A stretch of 64,000 bases of DNA. Origin: Patiria pectinifera (lineage: Eukaryota; Echinodermata; Asteroidea; Valvatida; Asterinidae). The notes under the pieces are model-generated. The model had not been told where the DNA came from, made no database searches, and saw nothing but the letters and a program-made list of their open reading frames with translations. Made by a program: the position numbers and the translations under genes. Where the stretch lies: positions 8,079,501 to 8,143,500 of the forward strand of contig CM057146.1 in the NCBI GenBank assembly GCA_029964075.1. Direction: 5' to 3'. Shown in pieces: positions 30,665 to 42,543 of the stretch. How positions within the stretch are numbered: position 1 is the first letter of the stretch; every line of letters begins with the position of its first letter.

Positions 30665-33600
30665 TTACAGGCCACGTGTCAGTGTTGGGATCAGCCGTGT
30701 GATTTTCTTCAGCAGTTCTGCAGGAATCTTTGAGTCATCATTGGCCGCACGCTAAAAAAAAGGGGGGGGGGGAAGAGGATGGTACAATTTTTTTAATATT
30801 TCCATTGGAATTTATTCTAATTGTACTAGGGTGAGTCGGATGGCTTTCTCGGGAGCCACTGAGAGGCAGGGTTTTTATAATGGCTGATATTTAAGTTATT
30901 ATCTCACCTCGTGACAGATGTCAGGGACGTAGAAAAATTCCTCTTCTTCGCTTTCACAGATGCCAAGCTTGAAGTCGGTGATGTGATTGGTCTCAGTAGT
31001 AAATGTTACCCCTGTAACCAATCAAACAAAACGGAATCGACAGAGTGAGCCGGGGAGGTTGCATGCCGTTGTTATCGGGGTAAAAAAATAGGCTATACTC
31101 TTCCATTCGTGTGTTAATAAGGTTCAGATGCAAATGCAAAATGAAGTACTCCTCAGTGTTGTAGGCAATCACAAGTCAAATCACAGGTAAGGTCACATTA
31201 AAAGGGACAAATGAATGCCTTCGTCGGAGTTCATTTGAATAGCTTGTAACTAAAGGACCTGAGATTGACTTGTGATGATTAACATAAAGGGCTTGTTATA
31301 AAACAAAAGTAAGACTCAAAACTATTAAGCTCAAAGATAAACTTATGGCCTACTTTCCTCTGAAGAAGGATTAAGGACATGACTTTCAAACAACCATGAA
31401 TGCATCACTATTTACAAGTTTGCCAACTTATTCTTGTGCCATGTCTGCCTAATTCTTGTATTTTTTTAAGGGAATATGAGTGAGATAAAATGAATGGCAT
31501 AATTTTGTAGTCCAGTCCCTCACAGACCCTAACAAGTCCTCCAGTCAAATATCGCAAGTCATTCAAATGAACTGTGATGCAACCAAGTTCCTTTTAACTG
31601 TTAAATGCTATACTTGTGACTGGGCTTGTGAAAGGACCCTTGTGATTTACTTTTGCCCGACTTCACTACACATAAAACAATGGTTCCTAATGTTTGTGTT
31701 TGCTCTGACCAGTGTCTGGACTGACGTATCGGGCAGTGGAGTACAGGAGCACACATTCATCTTTCTGAAAGGTGGAGACGCGGTGGACGTCCTGCCCGGG
31801 TTGTTTCTCCAACATGTACCAAGAGTCGACCTCTACTGCACGGTCACCCAGGCTATGCGAGCCGACGTAGGTGGCGTCCTCTGAGGCAAATATGAATAAT
31901 TCGTGATGAACAAAATCTCGAAGAGAGTTACAAAGCTGGTACCTGTTACATGCAGTCTGACGATATTTATTTATTTATTTATTTTATTACTTTTCTTTAC
32001 CAAGGGTACGCCCAAACTGCCAAACAGTTTAAAATGGTTTCCATTCGCGTGTGCAAAGCCGCATAATGAATGTCTGATATATCCGAGCATGCAAATTTGA
32101 TGCGATCCCTCACACAAGCAACTCGGAGTTGACTTGAGAAATTTTAACTCCAATTTCGAACAGAAATTCGGCCTGAGCTGTTGATTGGTCAGTTGGCTGC
32201 CATATTTTTTAACACAACAACGAGTTACCGAAGGCCCGATAGAAGGCGTCCGCTGACTGGTCAGATCTAGAAGTCAAGACGCTGTCGCCATGTGTTGTCA
32301 GGAAAGTGCAACGGGGTTTTCAACACCATAATGTGAATTTACCATTTGTCATTGCCATGTCATTACAATTACATTAATCAGTTGTCAATGTCCTTTGTCT
32401 TAGCAACTTTCGTAAAAACAAAGGCATGTAAAATGACATAGTCCTCTTTATAAATTAAGCATAATGTCAATCTATGAGAACTGCATGCAAAATACAAAAC
32501 AATTTGAGATAACGAAATGGGCGTACCTGGAATACAGTCCTTCTGAAACCTTTTCTTTAATTCGTTCACCCTGCAGGTTAATTCTCCGCTAAACCTTGCG
32601 ATAGAATACGAAACTTCCTGCAAAACACAATCGGAGACCTTTCTCTTGTCACGAACAGCGATGCCATAACTTTCCAGTAAAAATATACAGCTTTTTCCAC
32701 CCTGACATGACTTCCCTGATTGGTAAACTATCCCCTGAACAAGCCATTCTGTTACAAAATTAGCCACAAAGGTTAGACAATAAGAGGAAAAATGCGGACT
32801 TTGATGCTTTGTATTGAATTAAGTCTCAAAACGTAAGATGGTGAAACACGCAATGCAAAAAATAGACTGGCTTATCCGTGGCGCAACCGGGGGGGGGGGC
32901 TCGGGGGTTTTTTTTTGCAATATTTTTCTAGTTCAATGATTTGACCGTGGTGATATGTATGTTGCCTATTTTCGAGTAGTATAATAGTGGTGTAAGTGGC
33001 GCCACCAACGTCAAAATATCTCCCCCCCCCCCAAAAAAAAACAACAACAACAACAACAACAAACAAACAAACAAAACAATTTTTTTCTGCGTCCAAAACG
33101 TTGGGCCAAAATTTTGTGAAAATAAAATTTAACTGCTACAAAAATTGACAACAAAAATTGTGAGCCTCCCCCCCCCCCCGAAGCCAACAATTAGACCATC
33201 AATGTCTGGTTCCAAGTCGCTCTTTTCATAATTTTTCGTAAAGCCATGCCACCAGTCTACTAAACTGTCAATTGTTCACACAACAAAAAACACATCTTTG
33301 TTCACGTCCAGCTTTGAACTCCTTATTTACATTTGAATTGAGACTTGAAATGTTGAAATGGTTAGAACCTCATCTTTGATAGGCCATTTTGGAGGCCTTG
33401 TTCGCTGAATTTGTTTTGCATGTGTCCTACACTCGGTGTCTGAATCTGGATTGTGAAGTTGGGGAGAGTAAAGCCAAAGTGACTAAAAAGGGATTGGAAC
33501 CTTCCCGTCCCCAAAACAAAGCCCGCCCAGGTGCTCCACCAACTAAGCTATCATGCCCTGTTTTACAAATTTACATTGAAGGTGATGCTGGAAGAGTGTT

Positions 33601-34914
33601 GCACTGGCAAAAGAACTTCTGAATCAATAAATTAGCTGGGCAAACTATACAAAATCACAAAGTAAACTAGCTTTGTTTTGCAACTATACACAGCCCAGCT
33701 TTTTGTCTCAAAACAGAGATTGCACACAACGCCCTCAACATGGACATGTCTTTGTTCATCTGCGGTACACATGATTAGAAACTTTGCACTTTCCTTGTCC
33801 AGTGAACTCCAATTATGATACATGTCTACTGTGAGGGCGCTCTGCGCAAACTCTCTATTAAGGCGACCAAGTGCGAAGAGTGAATACGTACGGCGGCGTA
33901 GTCATCAATGGTGTGGTAATATTCTTCCGTCCCGTTGAAGAATCCCAGGTGCGTCTTGCTGGCTGTCCTCTTTGAGACGCTGTCGTAGGCTGTGCTGGCC
34001 CTTTGCATCTCAACACTGACACCTTCACCCAAGGAGTACGTCAGGAAGTGAGCTGTGTCCAAGAAAACAGGAAGAAGACTTCAACAGAGTTACAGTAAAA
34101 CTTCCTAAAGTGAGATCCTCGGAGAACGAAGACAATCAAATTTAAAGGCAAACTTTGACATGTTTAACTGTAAAACAGAAGTTTGGCTCTAGAAACCAGA
34201 GGTGTAAAAACGACGTTTTGTTCAGTAGGTTCGGACTGTTTATCTCTTCTACCAAAAGAGCGAATGCCACATTTCTCTTTATTTAGAAAATGTGACATCG
34301 TACCATCAGTATCTCAGCTTAAGACCCCGATCTCTTTTAAGTCTTGAACTGAGAGGATTTAGCGACAAATCAGTGTACAAATTTACATGTATATTGTACT
34401 GATGTCACAAGAAATGTCCAAATTATTCGTGTAAACTCCTTAGCGATGTCGTTTCAAATTGTATATGTTTCTTTGTAATGTTGTATTGCATTGTAATGCA
34501 TTATATTTGTGCATACCACATGGGTGTAAAATCTTTAGTAGTACATGCAGGGCCCCAATGGAAACCAGTTTGAAACTGTTTGCGCACGCCCTGGGTAAAG
34601 AAGTGCAATAAATAAATAATAAATCACTTAATAGATTGATTTTCCGCAGTTTTGTTCCTGATCAAATGGTCGAAGTAACGTCTTCATTACAATTTTTCTC
34701 AGTCTTAACACTGAATGAATCGTTAGAATCCGTTTACTTGCAGTAAATATACTAAAACTGACTTACTAGACTTGAAGGTAGAATAGCTCGGCGCACAGCA
34801 TGGCTCCGGTTTGTCATCTCGCAGCTCACCGTAAACACCGGCAATGTCGTCTGGTACCTGTGCCTCAGCAGCTACCAGGGCTACAACCAAGAATCCGAAC
34901 CAAAGTTGAAACAT
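30665..34914 (-). CDS. Ependymin-related protein, gene C
   Basis: Six coding exons: 34767-34914, 33892-34052, 32527-32617, 31710-31880, 30908-31011 and 30665-30751. Intron phases are 1,0,1,1,0, the same as genes A and B, and the product is 253 residues. It has a signal peptide (MFQLWFGFLVVALVAAEA), the PEPCCAPS motif that begins ependymin-family domains, an N-glycosylation site (NGT at 89-91), EVSYSIARF and KDCIP in exon 3, DATYVGSHSLG in exon 4, and KLGICESEEEEFFYVPDIC in exon 5. Ependymin-family proteins are secreted or lysosomal glycoproteins with a two-sheet lipid-binding fold. The fourth donor is non-consensus (G|GTCAGA) but keeps frame and phase. It is transcribed divergently from gene A. 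The ligand is unknown. Confidence 0.9.
32874..33185. mobile_element. Poly-C MITE, copy 2, in intron of gene C
   Basis: Contains CCTATTTTCGAGTAGT and the TGGCGCCACCAACGTCA block shared with 8029-8322 and 49500-49665, bordered by G and C runs. The left end (CGTGGCGCAACC) is degenerate. It lies between exons 2 and 3 of gene C. Confidence 0.55.
33488..33556 (-). repeat. tRNA-like sequence in intron of gene C
   Basis: On the minus strand GATAGCTTAGTTGGTGGAGC matches a pol III A box, and GGTTCCAATCC lies at B-box distance downstream. The arms do not complete a cloverleaf, so this is a tRNA-derived repeat rather than a tRNA gene. Confidence 0.5.
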
Positions 34915-35484
34915 GCTGCTTGTAAATTAATTTAGTATTTAGTTTGAAGTCGAAATGAATGTGTCTGCAATGGACGTGGTGCAGTGGATAGTGTACTGCT
35001 CAGTCTTATGTAGGCAAAAAACGTGACCAACTTGTTCAAAGACCTTCGTGAAGTCGTAAGAAAAAAGACACAATAATGCGTACCACCTTGGTCTATAGAG
35101 CGACTCGGATTGGACAATCGCGTGGCCCCGAATTTAATCGGACGAGTGGGTAAACAGGCTTGTATAACACTTCAAAGAAATCTTTGGATGGTTGAATATA
35201 TTTTGAATGCAACAGGTAGTACTTTTCAAATTATCCCCAATCGTTCCTGAATATTTCAATAGAGAGTGCACTTTTCCCAAGGACAGCCTTTGAAAGTTGG
35301 CCTTCTATGGAGTGGCAGGAAAAAAACTGCCTTCGCATGATGTCGCCCTGCACTATATGCCAAATTTTTGGCAAAAATGTGAAGTTTATAAGGCCAGGTG
35401 CTAAGGTGCTTTCGTACCACCGACCATATACCAAGTCGGGGAGATGGGGACAGTTAATTATTTTGACAAAGATCCTGCTTGGAA
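34915..35484. other. 5' flank of gene C
   Basis: Upstream sequence of gene C, before the tRNA-like array starts. It presumably contains the promoter, but no TATA box or other element can be assigned. The open frames here lack support. Confidence 0.4.
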
Positions 35485-38400
35485 TGTCCGAACCTTCAAC
35501 CCAAGATTGATAATCTCTGAACGGCACTCTACACAATTATATTTATAAAATATATAAAAAATCTCCGGTTTCAAAGGGTGTGACGTCAAAAGTCACGTGC
35601 TATCGTCAGTCCGACATCCCACTACTCTCCGCTCTGAGAAAAAAAATGTCGCTGGTGACAACATGGGGCTCGAACCTCCAACCCAAAGATTGATGATCTG
35701 AAAACGGCACTCTACCGACTGGGCTACCGGCTCGCACGGACTTATCCGATAATTTTTAAATTATATAAACCTCCGCTTTCAAAGGGTGCTGGCGTCAAGG
35801 TCACGTGTCGTCGACTGTCTCTCCCTCATCCCCTGCACTCTGATGAAAAAAAAATGTGGCTGCTGACAAGCTAAGGCTCGAACCTCCGACCCCAAGATTG
35901 ATGATCTCAGAACGGCACTCTAACTTCTGGGCTACCGGCTCGCACTTTCCAGGCCGGGAATTTAAAAAATATATAAACATCCGGTTGCAAAGGGTGTGAC
36001 GTCAAAAGTCACGTGCTATTGTCAGTCTGACATCCCACCACTCTCCGCTCTGAGAAGAAAAATGTCGCTGGTGACAACCTGGGGCTCGAACCTCCGACCC
36101 GAACCTCCGACCCCAAGATTGCTGATCTGAGAACAGCACTCTACCGACTGTTCTACCGGCTCGCACTTACCAAGCCGCGTATTTAAAATATATATATAAA
36201 CCTCCGGTTGCAAAGGGTCAATAGTCACCGGTTGGCGTCAATAGTCAAGTGCCGTCGTCAGTCCCCAACGCACCCCACCCAACCACTCTCCGCTCTGAAA
36301 AAAAGGCTCGAACCTCCAAACCCAAAGATTGTTGAACTCAGAGCGGCACTCTACCGACTGGGCTACTGGCTTGCATTTACCAAGCCGGGCATTTATAATA
36401 TATATAAACCTCCAGTTGCAAAGGGTGGTGATGTCAAAAGTCACGTGTCGTCGACAGTCCTTCCTCAATCCCCTGAGGAAAAAAAAACAATTGTCGCTGG
36501 TGACAACCTGGGGCTCGAACCTAACGCCCCAAGATTGATGATCTAAGAACGGCACTCTATACCGACCGGGCTAACGGCTGGCACTTACCAAGCCGGGAAT
36601 TTATAATATATAAAAACCTCTGGTTGCAAAGAGTGGTGATGTCAAAAGTCACGTGTCGTCGACAGTCCCTCCTCCATCCCCTGAGGAAAAAAAAATAATT
36701 GTCGCTGGTGACAACCTGGGGCTCGAACATCCGACCCCAAGATCGATGATCTGGGAACGGCACTCTAACAAGGGGCTACTGGCTTGCACTTACCAAGCCG
36801 GGAATTTATAAACTATATAAACCTCCGCTTTCAATAGTGCAGACGTAAAAGTCACGTGTCGTCAACAGTCCCTCCCCCATCGATTGCGCTCTGAGGAAAA
36901 AAAATAATTGTCGCTTGTGACAACCTGGGGCTCGAACCTCCGACCCCAAGATCGATGATCTGGGAACGGCACTCGAACGACTGGTCTACCGGCTAGTACT
37001 TACCAAGCCGGGAATTTAAAATTTATATAAACCTCCGTTTCCAAAGGGTGGTGACGTCAAAAGTCACGTGCCGTCGTCAGTCCTCCACCCCGACCCGCTC
37101 TGAAAAAAATATATATACTTAGTGACAACATGGGGCTCGAACCTAAAACCCCAAGATTGATGATCAAAGAACGGCACTCTACCGACTGGGCTACCGGCTC
37201 GCACTTACCAAGCTGGGAATTTATAATATATTTAAACCTCTAGTTGCAAAGGTAGTGATGTCAAAAGTCACGTGTCGTCGACAGTCCCTCCCCAATTCCC
37301 TGCGTATTGAGAAGGAAATAAAACGTCGCTGGTGGCAACCTGAGGCTCGAACCTCCAACACCAAAATTGATGATCTCTGAACTGCACGCTACCGCCTGGG
37401 CTACCGTCTCACACTTACTAAGCCGTGAATTTATAATATTTATATAAACCTCTTGTTGCAAAGGGAGGTGACGTCAAAAGTCACGTGTCGTCTACAGTCC
37501 CATCGTCTGCGCCCTGACGAAAAAAAAATAATTGTCACTGGTGACAAGCTGGGGGATCGAACCTCCAACCTCAAGATTGATGATCTAAGAACGGCACTCT
37601 ATACCGACTGGGCTACCGGCTCGCACTTACCAAGCCGGGAATTTATTATTATATAAAACTTCTGGTTGCAAAGGGTCGTGACGTCAAAAGTCACGTGCCG
37701 TCAAAAGTCACGTGCCGTCGTCAGTCCCATACCCCACCCTACCCCTCTCAATAAAAAAAATATAAAATTAGTGACAACCTGGGGCTCGAACCTAACGCCC
37801 CAAGATTGATGATCTAAGAACGGCACTCTATACCGACCGGGCTAACGGCTGGCACTTACCAAGCCGGGAATTTATAATATATAAAAACCTCTGGTTGCAA
37901 AGAGTGGTGATGTCAAAAGTCACGTGTCGTCGACAGTCACTCCCCCATCCCTGCGCTTTGAGGAAAAAATAAAACGTCGCTAGTGACAACCTGGGGCTCG
38001 AACCTCCGACCCCAAGATCGATGATCTGGGAACGGCACTCTAACAAGGGGCTACTGGCTTGCACTTACCAAGCCAGGAATTTATAAACTATATAAACCTC
38101 CGCTTTCAATAGTGCAGACGTAAAAGTCACGTGTCGTCAACAGTCCCTCCCCCATCGATTGCGCTCTGAGGAAAAAAAATAATTGTCGCTTGTGACAACC
38201 TGGGGCTCGAACCTCCGACCCCAAGATCGATGATCTGGGAACGGCACTCGAACGACTGGTCTACCGGCTAGTACTTACCAAGCCGGGAATTTAAAATTTA
38301 TATAAACCTCCGTTTTCAAAGGGTGGTGACGTCAAAAGTCACGTGCCGTCGTCAGTCCTCCACCCCACCCCGCTCTGAAAAAATTATATATACTTAGTGA

Positions 38401-41400
38401 CAACATGGGGCTCGAACCTAAAACCCCAAGATTGATGATCAAAGAACGGCACTCTACCGACTGGGCTACCGGCTCGCACTTACCAAGCTGGGAATTTATA
38501 ATATATTTAAACCTCTAGTTGCAAAGGTAGTGATGTCAAAAGTCACGTGTCGTCGACAGTCCCTCCCCAATTCCCTGCGCATTGAGAAGGAAATAAAACG
38601 TCGCTGGTGGCAACCTGAGGCTCGAACCTCCAACACCAAAATTGATGATCTCTGAACTGCACTCTACCGCCTGGGCTACCGTCTCACACTTACTAAGCCG
38701 TGAATTTAAAATATATATATAAACCTCTTGTTGCAAAGGGAGGTGACGTCAAAAGTCACGTGTCGTCTACAGTCCCATCGTCTGCGCCCTGACGAAAAAA
38801 AATAATTGTCACTGACTGGTGATAAGCTGGGGGATCGAACCTCCAACCTCAAGATTGATGATCTAAGAACGGCACTCTATACCGACTGGGCTACCGGCTC
38901 GCACTTACCAAGCCGGGAATTTATTATTAAATAAAACTTCTGGTTGCAAAGGGTCGTGACGTCAAAAGTCACGTGCCGTCAAAAGTCACGTGCCGTCGTC
39001 AGTCCCATACCCCACCCTACCCCTCTCAATAAAAAAAATATAAAATTAGTGACAACCTGGGGCTCGAACCTAACGCCCCAAGATTGATGATCTAAGAACG
39101 GCACTCTATACCGACCGGGCTAACGGCTGGCACTTACCAAGCCGGGAATTTATAATATATAAAAACCTCTGGTTGCAAAGAGTGGTGATGTCAAAAGTCA
39201 CGTTTCGTCGACAGTCCCTCCTCCATCCCCTGAGGAAAAAAAAATAATTGTCGCTGGTGACAACCTGGGGCTCGAACCTCCGACCCCAAGATCGATGATC
39301 TGGGAACGGCACTCTAACAAGGGGCTACTGGCTTGCACTTACCAAGCCGGGAATTTATAAATGATATAAACCTCCGCTTTCAATAGTGCAGACGTAAAAG
39401 TCACGTGTCGTCAACAGTCCCTCCCCCATCGATTGCGCTCTGAGGAAAAAAAATAATTGTCGCTTGTGACAACCTGGGGCTCGAACCTCCGACCCCAAGA
39501 TCGATGATCTGGGAACGGCACTCGAACGACTGGTCTACCGGCTAGTACTTACCAAGCCGGGAATTTAAAATTTATATAAACCTCCGTTTTCAAAGGGTGG
39601 TGACGTCAAAAGTCACGTGCCGTCGTCAGTCCTCCACCCCACCCCGCTCTGAAAAAATTATATATACTTAGTGACAACATGGGGCTCGAACCTAAAACCC
39701 CAAGATTGATGATCAAAGAACGGCACTCTACCGACTGGGCTACCGGCTCGCACTTACCAAGCTGGGAATTTATAATATATTTAAACCTCTAGTTGCAAAG
39801 GTAGTGATGTCAAAAGTCACGTGTCGTCGACAGTCCCTCCCCAATTCCCTGCGCATTGAGAAGGAAATAAAACGTCGCTGGTGGCAACCTGAGGCTCGAA
39901 CCTCCAACACCAAAATTGATGATCTCTGAACTGCACTCTACCGCCTGGGCTACCGTCTCACACTTACTAAGCCGTGAATTTAAAATATATATATAAACCT
40001 CTTGTTGCAAAGGGAGGTGACGTCAAAAGTCACGTGTCGTCTACAGTCCCATCGTCTGCGCCCTGACGAAAAAAAAAATTGTCACTGGTGACAAGCTGGG
40101 GGATCGAACCTCCAACCTCAAGATTGATGATCTAAGAACGGCACTCTATACCGACTGGGCTACCGGCTCGCACTTACCAAGCCGGGAATTTATTATTATA
40201 TAAAACTTCTGGTTGCAAAGGGTCGTGACGTCAAAAGTCACGTGCCGTCAAAAGTCACGTGCCGTCGTCAGTCCCATACCCCACCCTACCCCTCTCAATA
40301 AAAAAAATATAAAATTAGTGACAACCTGGGGCTCGAACCTAACGCCCCAAGATTGATGATCTAAGAACGGCACTCTATACCGACCGGGCTAACGGCTGGC
40401 ACTTACCAAGCCGGGAATTTATAATATATAAAAACCTCTGGTTGCAAAGAGTGGTGATGTCAAAAGTCACGTGTCGTCGACAGTCCCTCCTCCATCCCCT
40501 GAGGAAAAAAAAATAATTGTCGCTGGTGACAACCTGGGGCTCGAACCTCCGACCCCAAGATCGATGATCTAGGAACGGCACTCTAACAAGGGGCTACTGG
40601 CTTGCACTTACCGAGCCGGGAATTTATAAACTATATAAACCTCCGCTTTCAATAGTGCAGACGTAAAAGTCACGTGTCGTCAACAGTCCCTCCCCCATCG
40701 ATTGCGCTCTGAGGAAAAACAATAATTGTCGCTTGTGACAACCTGGGGCTCGAACCTCCGACCCCAAGATCGATGATCTGGGAACGGCACTCGAACGACT
40801 GGTCTACCGGCTAGTACTTACCAAGCCGGGAATTTAAAATTTATATAAACCTCCGTTTTCAAAGGGTGGTGACGTCAAAAGTCACGTGCCGTCGTCAGTC
40901 CTCCACCCCACCCCGCTCTGAAAAAATTATATATACTTAGTGACAACATGGGGCTCGAACCTAAAACCCCAAGATTGATGATCAAAGAACGGCACTCTAC
41001 CGACTGGGCTACCGGCTCGCACTTACCAAGCTGGGAATTTATAATATATTTAAACCTCTAGTTGCAAAGGTAGTGATGTCAAAAGTCACGTGTCGTCGAC
41101 AGTCCCTCCCCAATTCCCTGCGCATTGAGAAGGAAATAAAACGTCGCTGGTGGCAACCTGAGGCTCGAACCTCCAACACCAAAATTGATGATCTCTGAAC
41201 TGCACTCTACCGCCTGGGCTACAGTCTCACACTTACTAAGCCGTGAATTTATAATATATATATAAACCTCTTGTTGCAAAGGGAGGTGACGTCAAAAGTC
41301 ACGTGTCGTCTACAGTCCCATCGTCTGCGCCCTGACGAAAAAAAATAATTGTCACTGGTGACAAGCTGGGGGATCGAACCTCCAACCTCAAGATTGATGA

Positions 41401-42120
41401 TCTAAGAACGGCACTCTATACCGACTGGGCTACCGGCTCGCACTTACCAAGCCGGGAATTTATTATTATATAAAACTTCTGGTTGCAAAGGGTCGTGACG
41501 TCAAAAGTCACGTGCCGTCAAAAGTCACGTGCCGTCGTCAGTCCCATACCCCACCCTACCCCTCTCAATAAAAAAAATATAAAATTAGTGACAACCTGGG
41601 GCTCGAACCTAACGCCCCAAGATTGATGATCTAAGAACGGCACTCTATACCGACCGGGCTAACGGCTGGCACTTACCAAGCCGGGAATTTATAATATATA
41701 AAAACCTCTGGTTGCAAAGAGTGGTGATGTCAAAAGTCACGTTTCGTCGACAGTCCCTTCCCCTATGACCCTGCGCTCTGAGGAAAAAAATAATTGTCGC
41801 TGGTGACAAGCTGGTGCTCGAACCTCCGACCCCAAGATTTATGATCTCAGAACGGCACTCTACCGACTGAGCGATCGGCTCGCACTGAGGAAAAAAATAT
41901 TGTCGCTGGTGGCAAACTGGGGTTCGAACCTCCAACCCCAAGATTGATGATCTGAGAACGGCACTCTACCGACTGGGCTACCGGCTCGCACTTATCAAGC
42001 CGTAAATTTATAATATATATAAACCTAAGGTTGCCAAGGGTGGTGACGTCGAAAGTCATGTGTCGTCGACCGTCCCTCCCCCCATTCCCTGCGCTCTGAG
42101 GAAAAAAAAATAATTGACAG
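35485..42120 (-). repeat. Tandem array of tRNA-like monomers (about 31 copies)
   Basis: Each monomer is about 205-215 bp. On the minus strand each carries GGTAGCCCAGTCGGTAGAGT, a good pol III A box, and GGTTCGAGCCCC, a near-perfect B box, spaced as in a tRNA. I counted about 31 B-box positions from about 35490 to 41925. The monomer also has an AT-rich TTTATAATATATA segment and TGATGTCAAAAGTCACGTG or TGACGTCAAAAGTCACGTG. This is a SINE-like unit amplified into a satellite, not a set of tRNA genes: the central region cannot form a standard anticodon arm. It fills the space between divergently transcribed genes C and A. Confidence 0.85.
36500..41790. repeat. Higher-order repeat (about 1.27 kb, six monomers)
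   Basis: Diagnostic monomers recur at a fixed period. The type with CCTAACGCCCCAAGATTG occurs near 36520, 37795, 39072, 40338 and 41607. The type with CAACACCAAAATTGATG occurs near 37355, 38630, 39905 and 41172. About four consecutive copies are nearly identical, with small indels such as A-run length. Outer monomers (35.5-36.5 kb and 41.8-42.1 kb) are more diverged, as in satellites homogenised by unequal exchange. Confidence 0.85.
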
Positions 42121-42324
42121 GGCTTTTCGCTTCTATTGAATGACACAGGTGTATATGACCCGTGTTATAAAGCTATCACGCGGCACGGCTGTACAGGCGT
42201 AAACTTGAAGGTACGTCTGGCAAACCCACAGTTGACCGTCTGATTCACATGGCTAGTTTACTTGAAAAGACAGATTGTTCAAGGTTTTTAAGGGGGATTG
42301 AGATTACCTTTTTCTTCTTATGAT

Positions 42325-42543
42325 GAATATCGACCCTGGATCCTTTTTGTTCGTGCAAGGCCGTTCCCTACACAAACTAGCGCTCAATTGTGATTTTTTT
42401 CTCAACAAGTTCACAGCAGTGATTGCAAATGAATGCCGCCTGCTTACGCCCGTGTTAAAAGTCGCTGTACACGGCCTAAATCCTGTACCGTATATATATA
42501 GTATCTATCTGATCCTGCCATAGCGTAACTACTGATACCAGCA
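42325..42543 (+). promoter_or_regulatory. Conserved upstream region of gene A
   Basis: Colinear with 50585-50774 upstream of gene B: shared CGACCCTGGATCCTTTT, AGCCGTTCCCTA-like, ATTGCAAATGAATGC and CGGCCTAAATCCTG. This conservation marks the duplicated promoter and 5' leader. A TATATATATA run at 42491-42500 could be a TATA box, but it is absent from gene B. Confidence 0.45.

Noticed and set aside
35485..42120. A cluster of functional tRNA genes
   Set aside because: A and B boxes are good, but the central sequence does not form a standard anticodon arm, and the monomers include a large non-tRNA body.
36022..42146. Recurring frames of about 66-68 codons in the tRNA-like array
   Set aside because: They repeat with the 1.27 kb period and simply translate the tRNA-like monomers; none has splice context or family similarity.
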